Origin: Lachnospiraceae bacterium
Lineage (GTDB): Bacteria; Bacillota; Clostridia; Lachnospirales; Lachnospiraceae
Direction: 5' to 3'
NCBI GenBank assembly: GCA_900766575.1
Contig: CAAFVW010000014.1
Span: 1 to 18,018, forward strand
DNA: 18,018 bases
Part shown: in pieces, positions 6,172 to 14,276 of the stretch
Numbering within the stretch: the first letter of the stretch is position 1
Layout of the letters: each line of letters starts with the position of its first letter
Made by a program: the position numbers and the translations under genes
Notes under the pieces: model-generated
Database searches by the model: none
What the model was told of the DNA's origin: nothing
What the model saw: the letters and a program-made list of their open reading frames with translations, nothing else

Positions 6172-7152
6172 ATGCAGCGGATCAACGAAGATATCAGAAC
6201 CGGTAATTTCAAGCAGTTCTACCTGCTCTACGGAGAGGAGCGCTATCTGAAAAACCAGTACACAACCCGCCTGCGTAAAGCTCTGTGTCAGGAGGGGGAC
6301 GAAATGAACACCCATTTCTATCAGGGGAAAGAGTTCACTCTGGGGGAAGTCATAGATCTGGCAGAGACATTGCCTTTTCTCGCAGAGCGCCGGGTCATGT
6401 TTTTCAAGGATACCGGTCTCTTCAAATCCGGTGGGGAAAAACTGGCTGAATACCTTGCATCTCCCAACGATACTACTTTTTTTGTATTTACGGAAAGTGA
6501 AGTGGATAAACGGAGCAAACTCTACAAAACCGTACAGTCCAAAGGCTATGCTGCAGAATTCACTGTACAGGATGAGAATTCTCTGAAACGCTGGATCGCC
6601 ACAATCTTAGGCAGAGAAGGCAAAAAAATCTCCGAGAACACCGCACAGCTGCTGCTATCCAAGACCGGCACCGATATGGAAAACATCCAGATGGAACTGG
6701 AAAAGCTGATCTGCTACTGTCTCGACCGGGATGTGGTCACTGCAGAGGATGTGGAGGCTGTCTGCACTACCCGTATCACCAATCACATCTTCGATATGGT
6801 GAATGCCATTGCGGAAAAACAGCCCCAGAAAGCCTTGCAGCTCTATTATGATCTGCTGGCTCTGAAAGAGCCTCCCATGCGTGTGCTTTTCCTGATTGCC
6901 CGACAATGCAATCTTCTGTTACAGACCAAAGAATTAAAGAGCAGAGGACACGACAACAAGACGATTGCCTCCAAAATCGGTGTGCCTCCCTTTGCCGCCG
7001 GCAAATATGTGGCACAGGCTTCGCACTTCAAGACCTCCGTACTGAAGAATGCGGTAAAACAGTGCGTAGAAACCGAGGAAGCCGTAAAATCGGGACGCAT
7101 GAATGACATGATGAGTGTGGAGATACTGATCTTATCCGTTTTACCTTCATAG
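6172..7152 (+). CDS. holA: DNA polymerase III subunit delta
   Basis: A 326-residue clamp-loader subunit that opens the beta sliding clamp during DNA replication. The N-terminal part (about 1-140) has the expected YLLYGEERYLKNQY segment, followed by a beta-rich AAA-like core without a functional Walker A site, as is normal for delta. The middle (about 140-210) is the helical lid with TGTDMENIQMELEKL, and the C-terminal collar domain (about 215-325) includes FDMVNAIAEKQPQKAL and RQCNLLLQTKEL. The start at 6172 is chosen over an upstream in-frame codon at 6127 because AAGGAG lies 6 nt before it and the upstream option overlaps the promoter. A strong terminator follows. Confidence 0.93.
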   Translation: MQRINEDIRTGNFKQFYLLYGEERYLKNQYTTRLRKALCQEGDEMNTHFYQGKEFTLGEVIDLAETLPFLAERRVMFFKDTGLFKSGGEKLAEYLASPNDTTFFVFTESEVDKRSKLYKTVQSKGYAAEFTVQDENSLKRWIATILGREGKKISENTAQLLLSKTGTDMENIQMELEKLICYCLDRDVVTAEDVEAVCTTRITNHIFDMVNAIAEKQPQKALQLYYDLLALKEPPMRVLFLIARQCNLLLQTKELKSRGHDNKTIASKIGVPPFAAGKYVAQASHFKTSVLKNAVKQCVETEEAVKSGRMNDMMSVEILILSVLPS

Positions 7153-7155
7153 TTC

Positions 7156-7196
7156 AAAAGCCCATGGCATTTCTGCTCATGGGCTTTTATTTTTTT
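7156..7196 (+). terminator. holA terminator
   Basis: AAAAGCCCATG (7156-7166) pairs with CATGGGCTTTT (7178-7188), 11 bp with an 11-nt loop, followed by ATTTTTTT. On the minus strand the same stem ends in four U, so it may also stop the convergent Nudix transcript. Confidence 0.88.
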
Positions 7197-7198
7197 CG

Positions 7199-7858
7199 TC
7201 ACTCCCATATTCCTGTAACGAAGCACATCATAGCAGCCCAGGTGTACAGCGGATAGAAAAGTCCCTGATCGTCCACGCCGTCCTTTAAGATTTTCCGGGC
7301 TTCTTCCTGGGTCAGTAGTAAAAATCCGTCAAAACATTCCGAACCAACCGCCCCTTCCTGGCTCACCTTCGGCATTTCCTCGCGGTTCAGTGTGATCTGC
7401 ACCAGTGCATTGCTCTCATCCGTCATGCCAGGAGTACTGAACACCAGCGGATTCACCAGCTGAATACTGTCACGCGCTTCCAGTTCGATACCGGTTTCCT
7501 CCCGAAGTTCCCGGATGGCCGCATGAAATTCCGGATTTGCAGCCTGTGCATCCTCCGGGTCCAACAATCCCGCAGGTACGCTTAAAAGAAACTGTCCTGC
7601 CGGATAACGATATTCCCGACTTAACACCAGTCTGGGTTCCTGTCCCTTTATTTTCAGGATTACAATACAGCTGACCGCATCCGGCAGCATCTGTTTAAAT
7701 TCTTCCTCCGTCTTAACTGCCGCCAGATTTTCTTTTGTCCTTCTGGTAGCGTCAAAATAATGTTTTCCCGGCTCGTATTGCAGATCAAATACTTTGATAA
7801 ATCTGCTGTCATAGACGGTTTCCACCTGTTCCTTCTTTATTAACGGTTTGTTCTCCAT
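7199..7858 (-). CDS. Nudix hydrolase, ADP-ribose pyrophosphatase-like
   Basis: A 219-residue Nudix enzyme, probably cleaving ADP-ribose or a related nucleoside diphosphate sugar. The Nudix box lies near residues 97-124: it starts AGLLDPED and ends REL-REETGIE, with a longer than usual insertion between the Gly-containing start and the REUxEE core, so the canonical spacing Gx5Ex7 is not kept. The preceding PAGQFLLSVPAG is typical of ADP-ribose pyrophosphatases. The start at 7858 has AGAGG about 8 nt upstream, inside the SOD coding sequence; a longer in-frame option (7987) would lie even deeper in SOD and lacks support. The overlap suggests translational coupling to SOD. Confidence 0.85.
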   Translation of the reverse strand: MENKPLIKKEQVETVYDSRFIKVFDLQYEPGKHYFDATRRTKENLAAVKTEEEFKQMLPDAVSCIVILKIKGQEPRLVLSREYRYPAGQFLLSVPAGLLDPEDAQAANPEFHAAIRELREETGIELEARDSIQLVNPLVFSTPGMTDESNALVQITLNREEMPKVSQEGAVGSECFDGFLLLTQEEARKILKDGVDDQGLFYPLYTWAAMMCFVTGIWE

Positions 7859-8507
7859 TTTCTTTCCTCTTTTCGACTTGTTCATATCGCCTTTCGGCTT
7901 TCTTCCAATGGACCAGCTTCTGCCACCCCTCCACATAATCCGGCCTTCGGTTCTGGTACTGCAGATAATAGGCATGTTCCCACACATCGACCGGGAAAAT
8001 AGGGGTATATACCTTCAGGTCCGGTATCTCCTGATTGGCTGTCGGCAGGATTGCAAGTGTTCCATCCTGGTCACTGACAAGCCAGGCCCATCCGGAGCCG
8101 AATACTGCTGTGGCCACCTGTGTCATCTGCTCTTTCCACTGTCTCACCGATCCGAAATCCCGGATCATGGCCTCTTCCAGTGCTCCGCAAGGCACCTGTC
8201 CCGCCGGACTGCGCATACTGTCAAAATACAACTGGTGATTGTATACCCCACCGCCGTTATTGTGTATGCTTTTTATTGCTTCCGGAGAAATTGATGCAAG
8301 TTTATTATCCTCCGAAGTGAGCAGCTCCGTCAAGGACATCTGCTGCAGCTGTGGATAATCGGCAAGCGTTGCATTCAGTTTATCCACGTAGGTTTTATAA
8401 TGTTTATCATGATGAAAATGCAACGTCTCCTCATCCAATACCGGTAGCAGGGCATCATATTCATAGGGCAGGGGCTGTGCGACAAAAGGATAATGTTCTT
8501 CTAACAT
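7809..8507 (-). CDS. sodA: Superoxide dismutase, Mn/Fe family
   Basis: A 232-residue cytoplasmic enzyme converting superoxide to oxygen and peroxide. Metal ligands are visible: His32 (LHFHHDKHY), His91 (VYNHQLYF), Asp174 and His178 (DVWEHAYY). NGGG near residue 84 and Gln159 in TANQE match the Mn-type pattern (active-site Gln in the C-terminal domain) more than the Fe-type. The start at 8507 (ATG) has GGAG 4 nt upstream; a TTG seven codons earlier is possible but less likely. The C-terminus runs about 20 residues past the usual end as a charged tail (YEQVEKRKENGEQ onward) and overlaps the Nudix gene by 50 bp. A 106-bp gap separates it from the unknown gene upstream. Confidence 0.93.
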   Translation of the reverse strand: MLEEHYPFVAQPLPYEYDALLPVLDEETLHFHHDKHYKTYVDKLNATLADYPQLQQMSLTELLTSEDNKLASISPEAIKSIHNNGGGVYNHQLYFDSMRSPAGQVPCGALEEAMIRDFGSVRQWKEQMTQVATAVFGSGWAWLVSDQDGTLAILPTANQEIPDLKVYTPIFPVDVWEHAYYLQYQNRRPDYVEGWQKLVHWKKAERRYEQVEKRKENGEQTVNKEGTGGNRL

Positions 8508-8613
8508 GAGACTCCAATCCGCCTGCAACTGGCAGGCCTGTGGTCATACAATATTTATCATATGCCTAGTATATGCCGACCTGACGAATTTTATTTTGTT
8601 TTTGCCGTTTTCC

Positions 8614-9102
8614 TTATGCCCGCTTTTTTTGCGCTTCCGGATAGATTTCTCTGGCTTTTTCCAGGCTTTGCCCGGATCTGACCTTTTGCACATCCTCAGT
8701 TTCCTGTGTAAGCAGCCATTCACAGACTTCCTCTGCCAGCGGCTCTCCCTGTTTCTTTAACCAGAAGCTGACATTAGCTAACATCTGCAAATGATTCAGA
8801 ATCGTGTTGCGACAGAGTCTGCGGTCTGTGATCCGGGTCTTCCAGGGTTCTCCGTCTGCATACAGCTTTGCTGCTTCGCTCAGATATGCCTGAATCAGCG
8901 CTGTCTGCTCACTCTTTTGTTTTCCGACAGTCTGGGCCTTCCATGTTATGTGTAATTGTTCCCTGAGTTTTTTGGTCTCCCAGTAAATCTTCTCATCACA
9001 TCGTCCCGCCGGAACGATACCTTCCATATATTTCTGTATAAAATTCAGGCTTTCGTTTACCTGCCTGCAATATTCCCTGATCAGTTCTTCTCTTTTTGAC
9101 AT
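8614..9102 (-). CDS. Unknown helical protein behind a T-box
   Basis: A 162-residue, charged, mostly helical protein with no signal peptide or membrane segment and no domain I recognise. It contains Cys residues at 12, 35, 97 and 127, too spread for a clear metal site, and a basic tail (PEAQKKRA). The ATG at 9102 follows the T-box terminator's U-run within 3 nt and has no normal Shine-Dalgarno site; AAGGGCGG in the terminator arm is the only purine run and is 9 nt or more away. The frame is open for 163 codons and amino acid use looks normal, so I think it is real. It may be co-transcribed with SOD and Nudix. An amino-acid-responsive leader suggests a role tied to tRNA charging or amino acid supply, but this is inference. 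Confidence 0.65.
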   Translation of the reverse strand: MSKREELIREYCRQVNESLNFIQKYMEGIVPAGRCDEKIYWETKKLREQLHITWKAQTVGKQKSEQTALIQAYLSEAAKLYADGEPWKTRITDRRLCRNTILNHLQMLANVSFWLKKQGEPLAEEVCEWLLTQETEDVQKVRSGQSLEKAREIYPEAQKKRA

Positions 9103-9402
9103 AATAAAAAACCGCCCTTAAATAAAAATTTAAGGGCGGAAATCTTCCGCGGTACCACCTTAATTCGCTTGTCCTTCACAAAATCAAGCCTCTGCAACTA
9201 CGGATGATCTCTCATCGATAGTCAGGTACGGTAACGGGTACTCCCGTTGCAGCCTGTCCGCATCTGTTATCTCCATGCGAAGTCGGTGCAAAGCTCCGAG
9301 ACCATGTTCAAAGAAGCCTTCCATATCCCTTCCCACCTGCCGGGACTCTCTGCGACGTATCTCTTCTTCTACTCTTCTCTTCACAGCCTTTATTGTTCAA
9401 CT
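9103..9402 (-). promoter_or_regulatory. T-box leader (tRNA-sensing riboswitch), specifier probably His
   Basis: A complete T-box on the minus strand. The T-box motif TGGTACCGCG lies within 9147-9162 (TAAGGTGGTACCGCGG). The terminator is a 12-bp stem (9112-9123 with 9128-9139) followed by six U. Stem I shows AGTA on its 5' side, a CAGAGAG motif, and TGAA on its 3' side. The triplet after GAA is CAT (9304-9306, His); a one-base shift would read ATG (Met). Between stem I and the T-box, CTGCAAC and GTTGCAG pair around an ACGGG/CCCGT hairpin. Uncharged tRNA would stabilise the antiterminator and allow expression of the downstream gene. The downstream gene is not an aminoacyl-tRNA synthetase. Confidence 0.9.
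9112..9139 (-). terminator. T-box terminator hairpin
   Basis: CCGCCCTTAAAT and ATTTAAGGGCGG form a perfect 12-bp stem with a 4-nt loop, followed on the minus strand by six U (9106-9111). The start codon of the unknown gene begins at 9102, almost in the U-run. Confidence 0.92.
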
Positions 9403-9408
9403 GCTTGT

Positions 9409-9437
9409 ATTCTATTCCTATCGCGGACATTTGTCAA
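9409..9437 (-). promoter_or_regulatory. Predicted promoter of the T-box transcript
   Basis: The minus strand has a perfect TTGACA (9432-9437), a 17-nt spacer and TAGAAT (9409-9414). The start near 9402 sits just before stem I. The carB stop is at 9528, and I see no terminator between carB and this promoter. Confidence 0.8.
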
Positions 9438-9527
9438 TACTTTGTTTTTGTCACGAATACAATGGTAATACTCTCTTGCGTATAACAGTTCTCTTTTTGT
9501 TTATCTTATATCTAATGCCCGCCAGTC

Positions 9528-12500
9528 TTACAGCTGTGCAATATCCACTAAAGTCAGTTCCTTGCAGTCGTTCATGTGCTCCATACTGGTCACGAGGGCA
9601 TTTGCCGTATCCATTGCGGTGATGCAGTAGATTCCGGTCTCGATGGCCGTACGACGGATCAGGAAACCGTCTCTGGTCTTGTCACGTCCCTGGGTAGGAG
9701 TATCGATGACAAGATCGATCTTGTGTCCCAGGATCAGATCCATCACAGTCGGGGATTCCTGAGAGATCTTGTTGACCTTTCTTGCCTTTACACCTGCCTC
9801 GTTCAAAGCAGCCGCGGTACTTCTGGTCGCATAGATGGTATAACCCAGCTTCTCGAAACGTCTTCCGATCTCGATTGCCTCTCCCTTATCCGCATCTTTT
9901 ACAGTGATGATCATGTTCTTATACTTGGGCAGTTCCACACCTGCTCCCAGGAATGCCTTATACAGTGCCTCGTTAAAGCTCTTGGCAATACCCAGGCACT
10001 CACCGGTGGACTTCATCTCCGGTCCTAAGCTGATCTCGGCACCACGGATCTTCTCGAAGGAGAACACGGGCATCTTGATGGCAAAATACTCTGCCTCGGG
10101 CTGTAAGCCGGGCTCATAGCCCAGTTCACGGATGGTCTTGCCGATGATCACCTCGGTGGCCAGATCCACGATTGGAATGCCGGTTACCTTGCTGATATAA
10201 GGTACGGTACGGGAAGAACGGGGATTTACCTCGATGACATATACATCCTCACCGATGGCAATGAACTGGATATTGATCAGTCCCTTGACATGCAGTGCCT
10301 TAGCCAGTCTTCTGGTGTACTCTGCAATCTTCTCTTTTACGACTTTATCAATGGTAGGAGCCGGATATACGGAGATACTGTCTCCGGAGTGGATACCGGT
10401 TCTCTCAATGTGCTCCATGATACCGGGGATAAGGATATCGATGCCGTCGCATACAGCATCAACTTCGATCTCCTTACCCTGCAGGTACTTATCCACGAGG
10501 ATCGGATGATCCTGTGCGATACGGTTGATGATCGCCATAAACTCTTCGATCTCTTCATCGGAGATAGCGATCTGCATGCCCTGTCCACCCAGTACATAGG
10601 AAGGACGTACCAGTACGGGATAACCCAGTCTGTTGGCAACCGCCTTGGCTTCCTCTGCGGTATATACGGTACCGCCGGCTGCACGGGGAATTCCTGTCTC
10701 TTCCAGAATCTTATCGAACAGCTCTCTGTCCTCGGCGGCATCTACATCTTCTGCCTTGGTGCCCAGGATAGGCACACCCATCTTCATCAGGCTTTCGGTC
10801 AGTTTGATGGCGGTCTGTCCACCGAACTGTACGACAGCGCCATCGGGATGCTCGATATTTACGATAGATTCCACATCTTCCGGAGTCAAAGGCTCGAAAT
10901 ACAGCTTGTCCGCGATATCGAAGTCAGTACTTACAGTCTCAGGGTTATTATTGATGATAATGGTCTCGTATCCTGCCTTGGAGAATGCCCAGGTAGCATG
11001 TACGGAACAATAGTCGAACTCGATACCCTGTCCGATACGGATAGGACCGGAGCCCAGTACTAATACCTTCTTGCGTCCGGTAGTCTCTTTTGCCTCACAT
11101 TCCCCACCGAATACGGAATAGTAATAAGGCGTAGAGGCTGCGAACTCTGCGGCACAGGTATCTACCATCTTGTAGACAGCCTTAATGCCGTTGTCGTAAC
11201 GCATCTTCTTGATCTCTTCTTCGGTCTTGCCGGTCAGTCTTGCGATCACATTATCCGGGAACTCGATTCTCTTGGCTTCTTTTAACAGTTCAACGGTCAA
11301 GGTTTCCGTCTCCAGTGCATGCTCCATCTCTGTCAGGATAGCGATCTTATCGATGAACCACAGGTCGATCTTGGTAACATCATGGATCTGTTCATAACTG
11401 ATGCCCTTACGGATTGCTTCTGCGATCACATAGATTCTCTGGTCATCTACAATTTTCAGACGCTCGATCAATTCGTCTACGGACAGGGCGCTGAAATCAT
11501 AGCTGCGCAGGCAGTCTACATGCTGCTCCAGCGAACGGATCGCTTTCATCAGTGCTCCCTCGAAGTTATTGCAGATACTCATAACCTCACCGGTTGCCTT
11601 CATCTGGGTAGTCAAAGTACGCTTTGCGGTAATAAATTTATCGAAAGGCAGTCTCGGAATCTTAACTACACAATAATCCAGGGTCGGCTCAAAGCTTGCG
11701 TAGGTCTTATGTGTGATGGCATTCTTGATCTCATCCAGGGTAAAGCCCAGTGCGATCTTCGCTGCTACCTTTGCGATCGGATAACCGGTCGCCTTACTTG
11801 CCAGTGCGGAAGAACGGCTGACACGAGGGTTTACCTCAATAACACAATATTCGAAACTGGTGGGATGCAGTGCAAACTGTACGTTACATCCACCGGTGAT
11901 CTGCAGTTCGTTGATGATCTTCAATGCGGAAGTACGCAGCATCTGGTACTCTTTATCACTCAATGTCTGGGAAGGTGCTACGACAATACTGTCTCCGGTA
12001 TGCACACCGACAGGATCAATGTTCTCCATGTTACATACGGTGATGCAGTTGCCTGCGCTGTCACGCATTACTTCATACTCGATCTCTTTCCAGCCTGCGA
12101 TACAACGCTCTACCAGTACCTGACCCACACGGGACAGACGCAGACCGTTCTCCAGAATCTCTTCCAGTTCTACCTGGTTGTGCGCGATACCGCCGCCGGA
12201 ACCACCCAGGGTATAAGCGGGACGAAGCACTACCGGGTAACCGATGGTATTGGTGAATTCCACACCGTCCTCTACGTTTTCTACGACCTTGGATGCCGCG
12301 CAGGGCTCACCGATGCGTTCCATCAGGTCCTTGAACTCCTGACGTCCCTCAGCATTACGAATGGTTGCTGCGGTAGTACCTAACAGCTTTACATTATGCG
12401 ATGCCAGGAAACCGGACTCTTCCAGTTCCATACCAAGGTTTAATCCGGCCTGCCCTCCCAGAGTGGGAAGGATGCTGTCGGGCTTTTCTTTTTCAATGAT

Positions 12501-12728
12501 CTGCTCCAGAACTTTTACATTCAAGGGCTCGATATATACCTTATCTGCGATATCTTTATCTGTCATGATGGTCGCAGGGTTGGAGTTCACCAGGATTACC
12601 TCCACTCCCTCTTCCTTCAGGGAACGGCAGGCCTGGGTACCTGCATAGTCGAATTCCGCTGCCTGTCCGATGACAATAGGACCGGAGCCGATTACCATTA
12701 CACGTTTTACATTAGGATTCTTGGGCAT
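9528..12728 (-). CDS. carB: Carbamoyl phosphate synthase large subunit
   Basis: A 1066-residue synthetase making carbamoyl phosphate from bicarbonate, ammonia (from CarA) and two ATP, feeding pyrimidine and arginine synthesis. It has two homologous halves, each with a pre-ATP-grasp and ATP-grasp domain: GSGPIVIGQAAEFDYAG and later GSGPIRIGQGIEFDYCSV, and VIEVNPR in both halves. An oligomerisation region lies between (about 400-550), and a C-terminal MGS-type allosteric domain (about 930-1066) ends the protein. Length is close to the usual 1070. Its ATG is 1 nt past the carA stop, so the two are translationally coupled, with a purine-rich site in the end of carA. Confidence 0.98.
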   Translation of the reverse strand: MPKNPNVKRVMVIGSGPIVIGQAAEFDYAGTQACRSLKEEGVEVILVNSNPATIMTDKDIADKVYIEPLNVKVLEQIIEKEKPDSILPTLGGQAGLNLGMELEESGFLASHNVKLLGTTAATIRNAEGRQEFKDLMERIGEPCAASKVVENVEDGVEFTNTIGYPVVLRPAYTLGGSGGGIAHNQVELEEILENGLRLSRVGQVLVERCIAGWKEIEYEVMRDSAGNCITVCNMENIDPVGVHTGDSIVVAPSQTLSDKEYQMLRTSALKIINELQITGGCNVQFALHPTSFEYCVIEVNPRVSRSSALASKATGYPIAKVAAKIALGFTLDEIKNAITHKTYASFEPTLDYCVVKIPRLPFDKFITAKRTLTTQMKATGEVMSICNNFEGALMKAIRSLEQHVDCLRSYDFSALSVDELIERLKIVDDQRIYVIAEAIRKGISYEQIHDVTKIDLWFIDKIAILTEMEHALETETLTVELLKEAKRIEFPDNVIARLTGKTEEEIKKMRYDNGIKAVYKMVDTCAAEFAASTPYYYSVFGGECEAKETTGRKKVLVLGSGPIRIGQGIEFDYCSVHATWAFSKAGYETIIINNNPETVSTDFDIADKLYFEPLTPEDVESIVNIEHPDGAVVQFGGQTAIKLTESLMKMGVPILGTKAEDVDAAEDRELFDKILEETGIPRAAGGTVYTAEEAKAVANRLGYPVLVRPSYVLGGQGMQIAISDEEIEEFMAIINRIAQDHPILVDKYLQGKEIEVDAVCDGIDILIPGIMEHIERTGIHSGDSISVYPAPTIDKVVKEKIAEYTRRLAKALHVKGLINIQFIAIGEDVYVIEVNPRSSRTVPYISKVTGIPIVDLATEVIIGKTIRELGYEPGLQPEAEYFAIKMPVFSFEKIRGAEISLGPEMKSTGECLGIAKSFNEALYKAFLGAGVELPKYKNMIITVKDADKGEAIEIGRRFEKLGYTIYATRSTAAALNEAGVKARKVNKISQESPTVMDLILGHKIDLVIDTPTQGRDKTRDGFLIRRTAIETGIYCITAMDTANALVTSMEHMNDCKELTLVDIAQL

Positions 12729-12729
12729 C

Positions 12730-13917
12730 TTAGTTCTCTCCTCTCATCATATGAATGAACCGGTCAAACAGGTAACCGGAGTCCTGGGGGCCCGGACATG
12801 CTTCCGGATGGAACTGTACGGTGAAAATATTTTTACCGGTGTAGGACAGACCCTCATTGGTACCGTCATTAACATTGATAAATGCGGGAACCGCAACCTT
12901 AGGATCCAGCTTGTCGGTATCCACCACATATCCGTGGTTCTGAGAGGAAATATAGACTCTTCCGGTCATCAGATCCTTTACCGGGTGGTTGCCTCCTCTG
13001 TGGCCGTATTTCATCTTGTGAGTATCTGCGCCGGTAGCCAGAGCCATAAGCTGATGTCCCAGACAGATTGCAAAAATGGGGATTTCTGTGTCATATAACT
13101 TTTTAATCTCAGCAATCACACCGGTACACTCCTTGGGGTCTCCAGGTCCGTTACTCAGCATGATGCCATCGGGGTTGTCATCAATGATCTCCTGCGCCGG
13201 AGTGCCTGCAGGATATACGGTAACCTCGCATCCTCTTTCTGCAAGAGATCTTGCAATATTTCTCTTGGCGCCCAGATCTAACAGCGCCACCTTCAGCCCC
13301 TGTCCGGACAATTCCGTTACCAGTGCAGGCTTCGGCTCTCTGACACCCTTTTCATAGGCTTCTTTATCAAATCTCGCTGCGCCGGAAAGCGGTCCGTTCT
13401 GTGCCAGATCCGTAGTAGGCTTTACCACATATTTTTCCTTGCAGGTAACCTTTTCCACCACTTTGCCTGTGGTATATGCCTTCAGCATCGGAAGTACCTC
13501 GTTCAGGTCATATGCCTCGTTGGTGGTGATCATACCGTTCATGGTACCCTTCTCACGCAGAATCTTGGTCAGCGCACGGGTATCAATACCAGCGATACCA
13601 GGCACGTCATTTTCCTCCAGATATTCCTGAATTGTGCAGTCACAGCGGAAATTACTGGGAATACGGGAAAGCTCTCTGACGATAAATCCGTCCGGCCAGG
13701 GTCTGCCTGATTCGCAGTCATCCTTGCATATGCCGTAGTTACCGATCAACGGATATGTCATACATACTGCCTGTCCTGCATAAGACGGGTCAGTCAGGAC
13801 CTCCAGATATCCGGCCATGGATGTGTTAAATACGATTTCACTGATGATCTCTTTGTCTGCACCGATGTGCGTTCCTTCGAACACCGTGCCATCTTCCAAA
13901 ATCAAAAATGCCTTCAT
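12730..13917 (-). CDS. carA: Carbamoyl phosphate synthase small (glutaminase) subunit
   Basis: A 395-residue glutamine amidotransferase subunit that releases ammonia from glutamine and channels it to CarB. The N-terminal CPSase small domain (about 1-150) contains the family segment FNTSMAGYLEVLTDPSYAGQ. The class I amidotransferase domain (about 208-390) has the catalytic triad: Cys285 in ICLGHQ, and His370 and Glu372 in FHPEACPGP. The start at 13917 has GAGG 5 nt upstream. It is the first gene of a carAB operon with its own promoter at 14040-14068. No PyrR-type RNA site is evident in the 115-nt leader. A full-length gene with nothing unusual. Confidence 0.97.
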   Translation of the reverse strand: MKAFLILEDGTVFEGTHIGADKEIISEIVFNTSMAGYLEVLTDPSYAGQAVCMTYPLIGNYGICKDDCESGRPWPDGFIVRELSRIPSNFRCDCTIQEYLEENDVPGIAGIDTRALTKILREKGTMNGMITTNEAYDLNEVLPMLKAYTTGKVVEKVTCKEKYVVKPTTDLAQNGPLSGAARFDKEAYEKGVREPKPALVTELSGQGLKVALLDLGAKRNIARSLAERGCEVTVYPAGTPAQEIIDDNPDGIMLSNGPGDPKECTGVIAEIKKLYDTEIPIFAICLGHQLMALATGADTHKMKYGHRGGNHPVKDLMTGRVYISSQNHGYVVDTDKLDPKVAVPAFINVNDGTNEGLSYTGKNIFTVQFHPEACPGPQDSGYLFDRFIHMMRGEN

Positions 13918-13986
13918 TCTTTCCTCGCATTCTGCCGCTTTCCGCGACGTATTGTGTTTCTTATGTGTTTAAAAATATGATACCTG

Positions 13987-14022
13987 AGAATTGCTCCGCT
14001 GCTTCGCAGCTAACGCAATTCT
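13987..14022 (-). repeat. Palindromic repeat-like hairpin in the carA leader
   Basis: AGAATTGC and GCAATTCT (8 bp) enclose GCTGC and GCAGC (5 bp) with a GAA-type loop. The very compact two-part palindrome resembles REP-like intergenic repeats that I associate with Lachnospiraceae genomes, but copy number cannot be judged from this window. It lies within the predicted carA leader, about 11 nt after the start. Confidence 0.5.
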
Positions 14023-14039
14023 ATCTGCATAATCGGTTT

Positions 14040-14068
14040 ATTATATCATAAAAAAAATACGGTCGCAA
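14040..14068 (-). promoter_or_regulatory. Predicted carAB promoter
   Basis: The minus strand has TTGCGA (14063-14068), a 17-nt spacer and perfect TATAAT (14040-14045). The spacer contains the U-run of the terminator hairpin at 14049-14084, and the -35 overlaps its stem. Confidence 0.6.
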
Positions 14069-14084
14069 TAGACCCTGACCGTAT
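14049..14084 (-). terminator. Terminator hairpin overlapping the carAB promoter
   Basis: ATACGGTC and GACCGTAT (14057-14064 and 14077-14084) form an 8-bp stem followed on the minus strand by eight U. No minus-strand gene lies directly upstream, since the neighbour alaX is on the plus strand. It may block antisense transcripts from running into carA. Confidence 0.65.
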
Positions 14085-14165
14085 AAAAACCCACAAAAAA
14101 ACCTGATGCAATCTTGATACTCCTTGGATAATATGACAAAGCTTTGAAAATACTTACAATTTCCA

Positions 14166-14195
14166 TTGCTTTTTATACAGTTTCTGATATAAAAT
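14166..14195 (+). promoter_or_regulatory. Possible promoter for the AlaX-like gene
   Basis: TTGCTT (14166-14171) followed by TATAAA (14188-14193, 16-nt spacer) or TAAAAT (14190-14195, 18-nt spacer). A GAGGCT/AGCCTC hairpin (14231-14246) lies in the leader. Confidence 0.4.
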
Positions 14196-14276
14196 AATTA
14201 TGTATTTTCTATTTTCAGGGCTGCTATTCAGAGGCTTACCAGCCTCCGGACAGAGTTGCAGATTGGACAGGTATCT

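Noticed and set aside
9184..9384. 66-residue minus-strand frame in front of the unknown gene
   Set aside because: It falls entirely inside the T-box stem I and central region, so the sequence is explained by RNA structure.
13918..14033. PyrR-type attenuator before carA
   Set aside because: The leader has a hairpin, but I could not find the conserved PyrR anti-antiterminator sequence or a terminator with a U-run after the hairpin.
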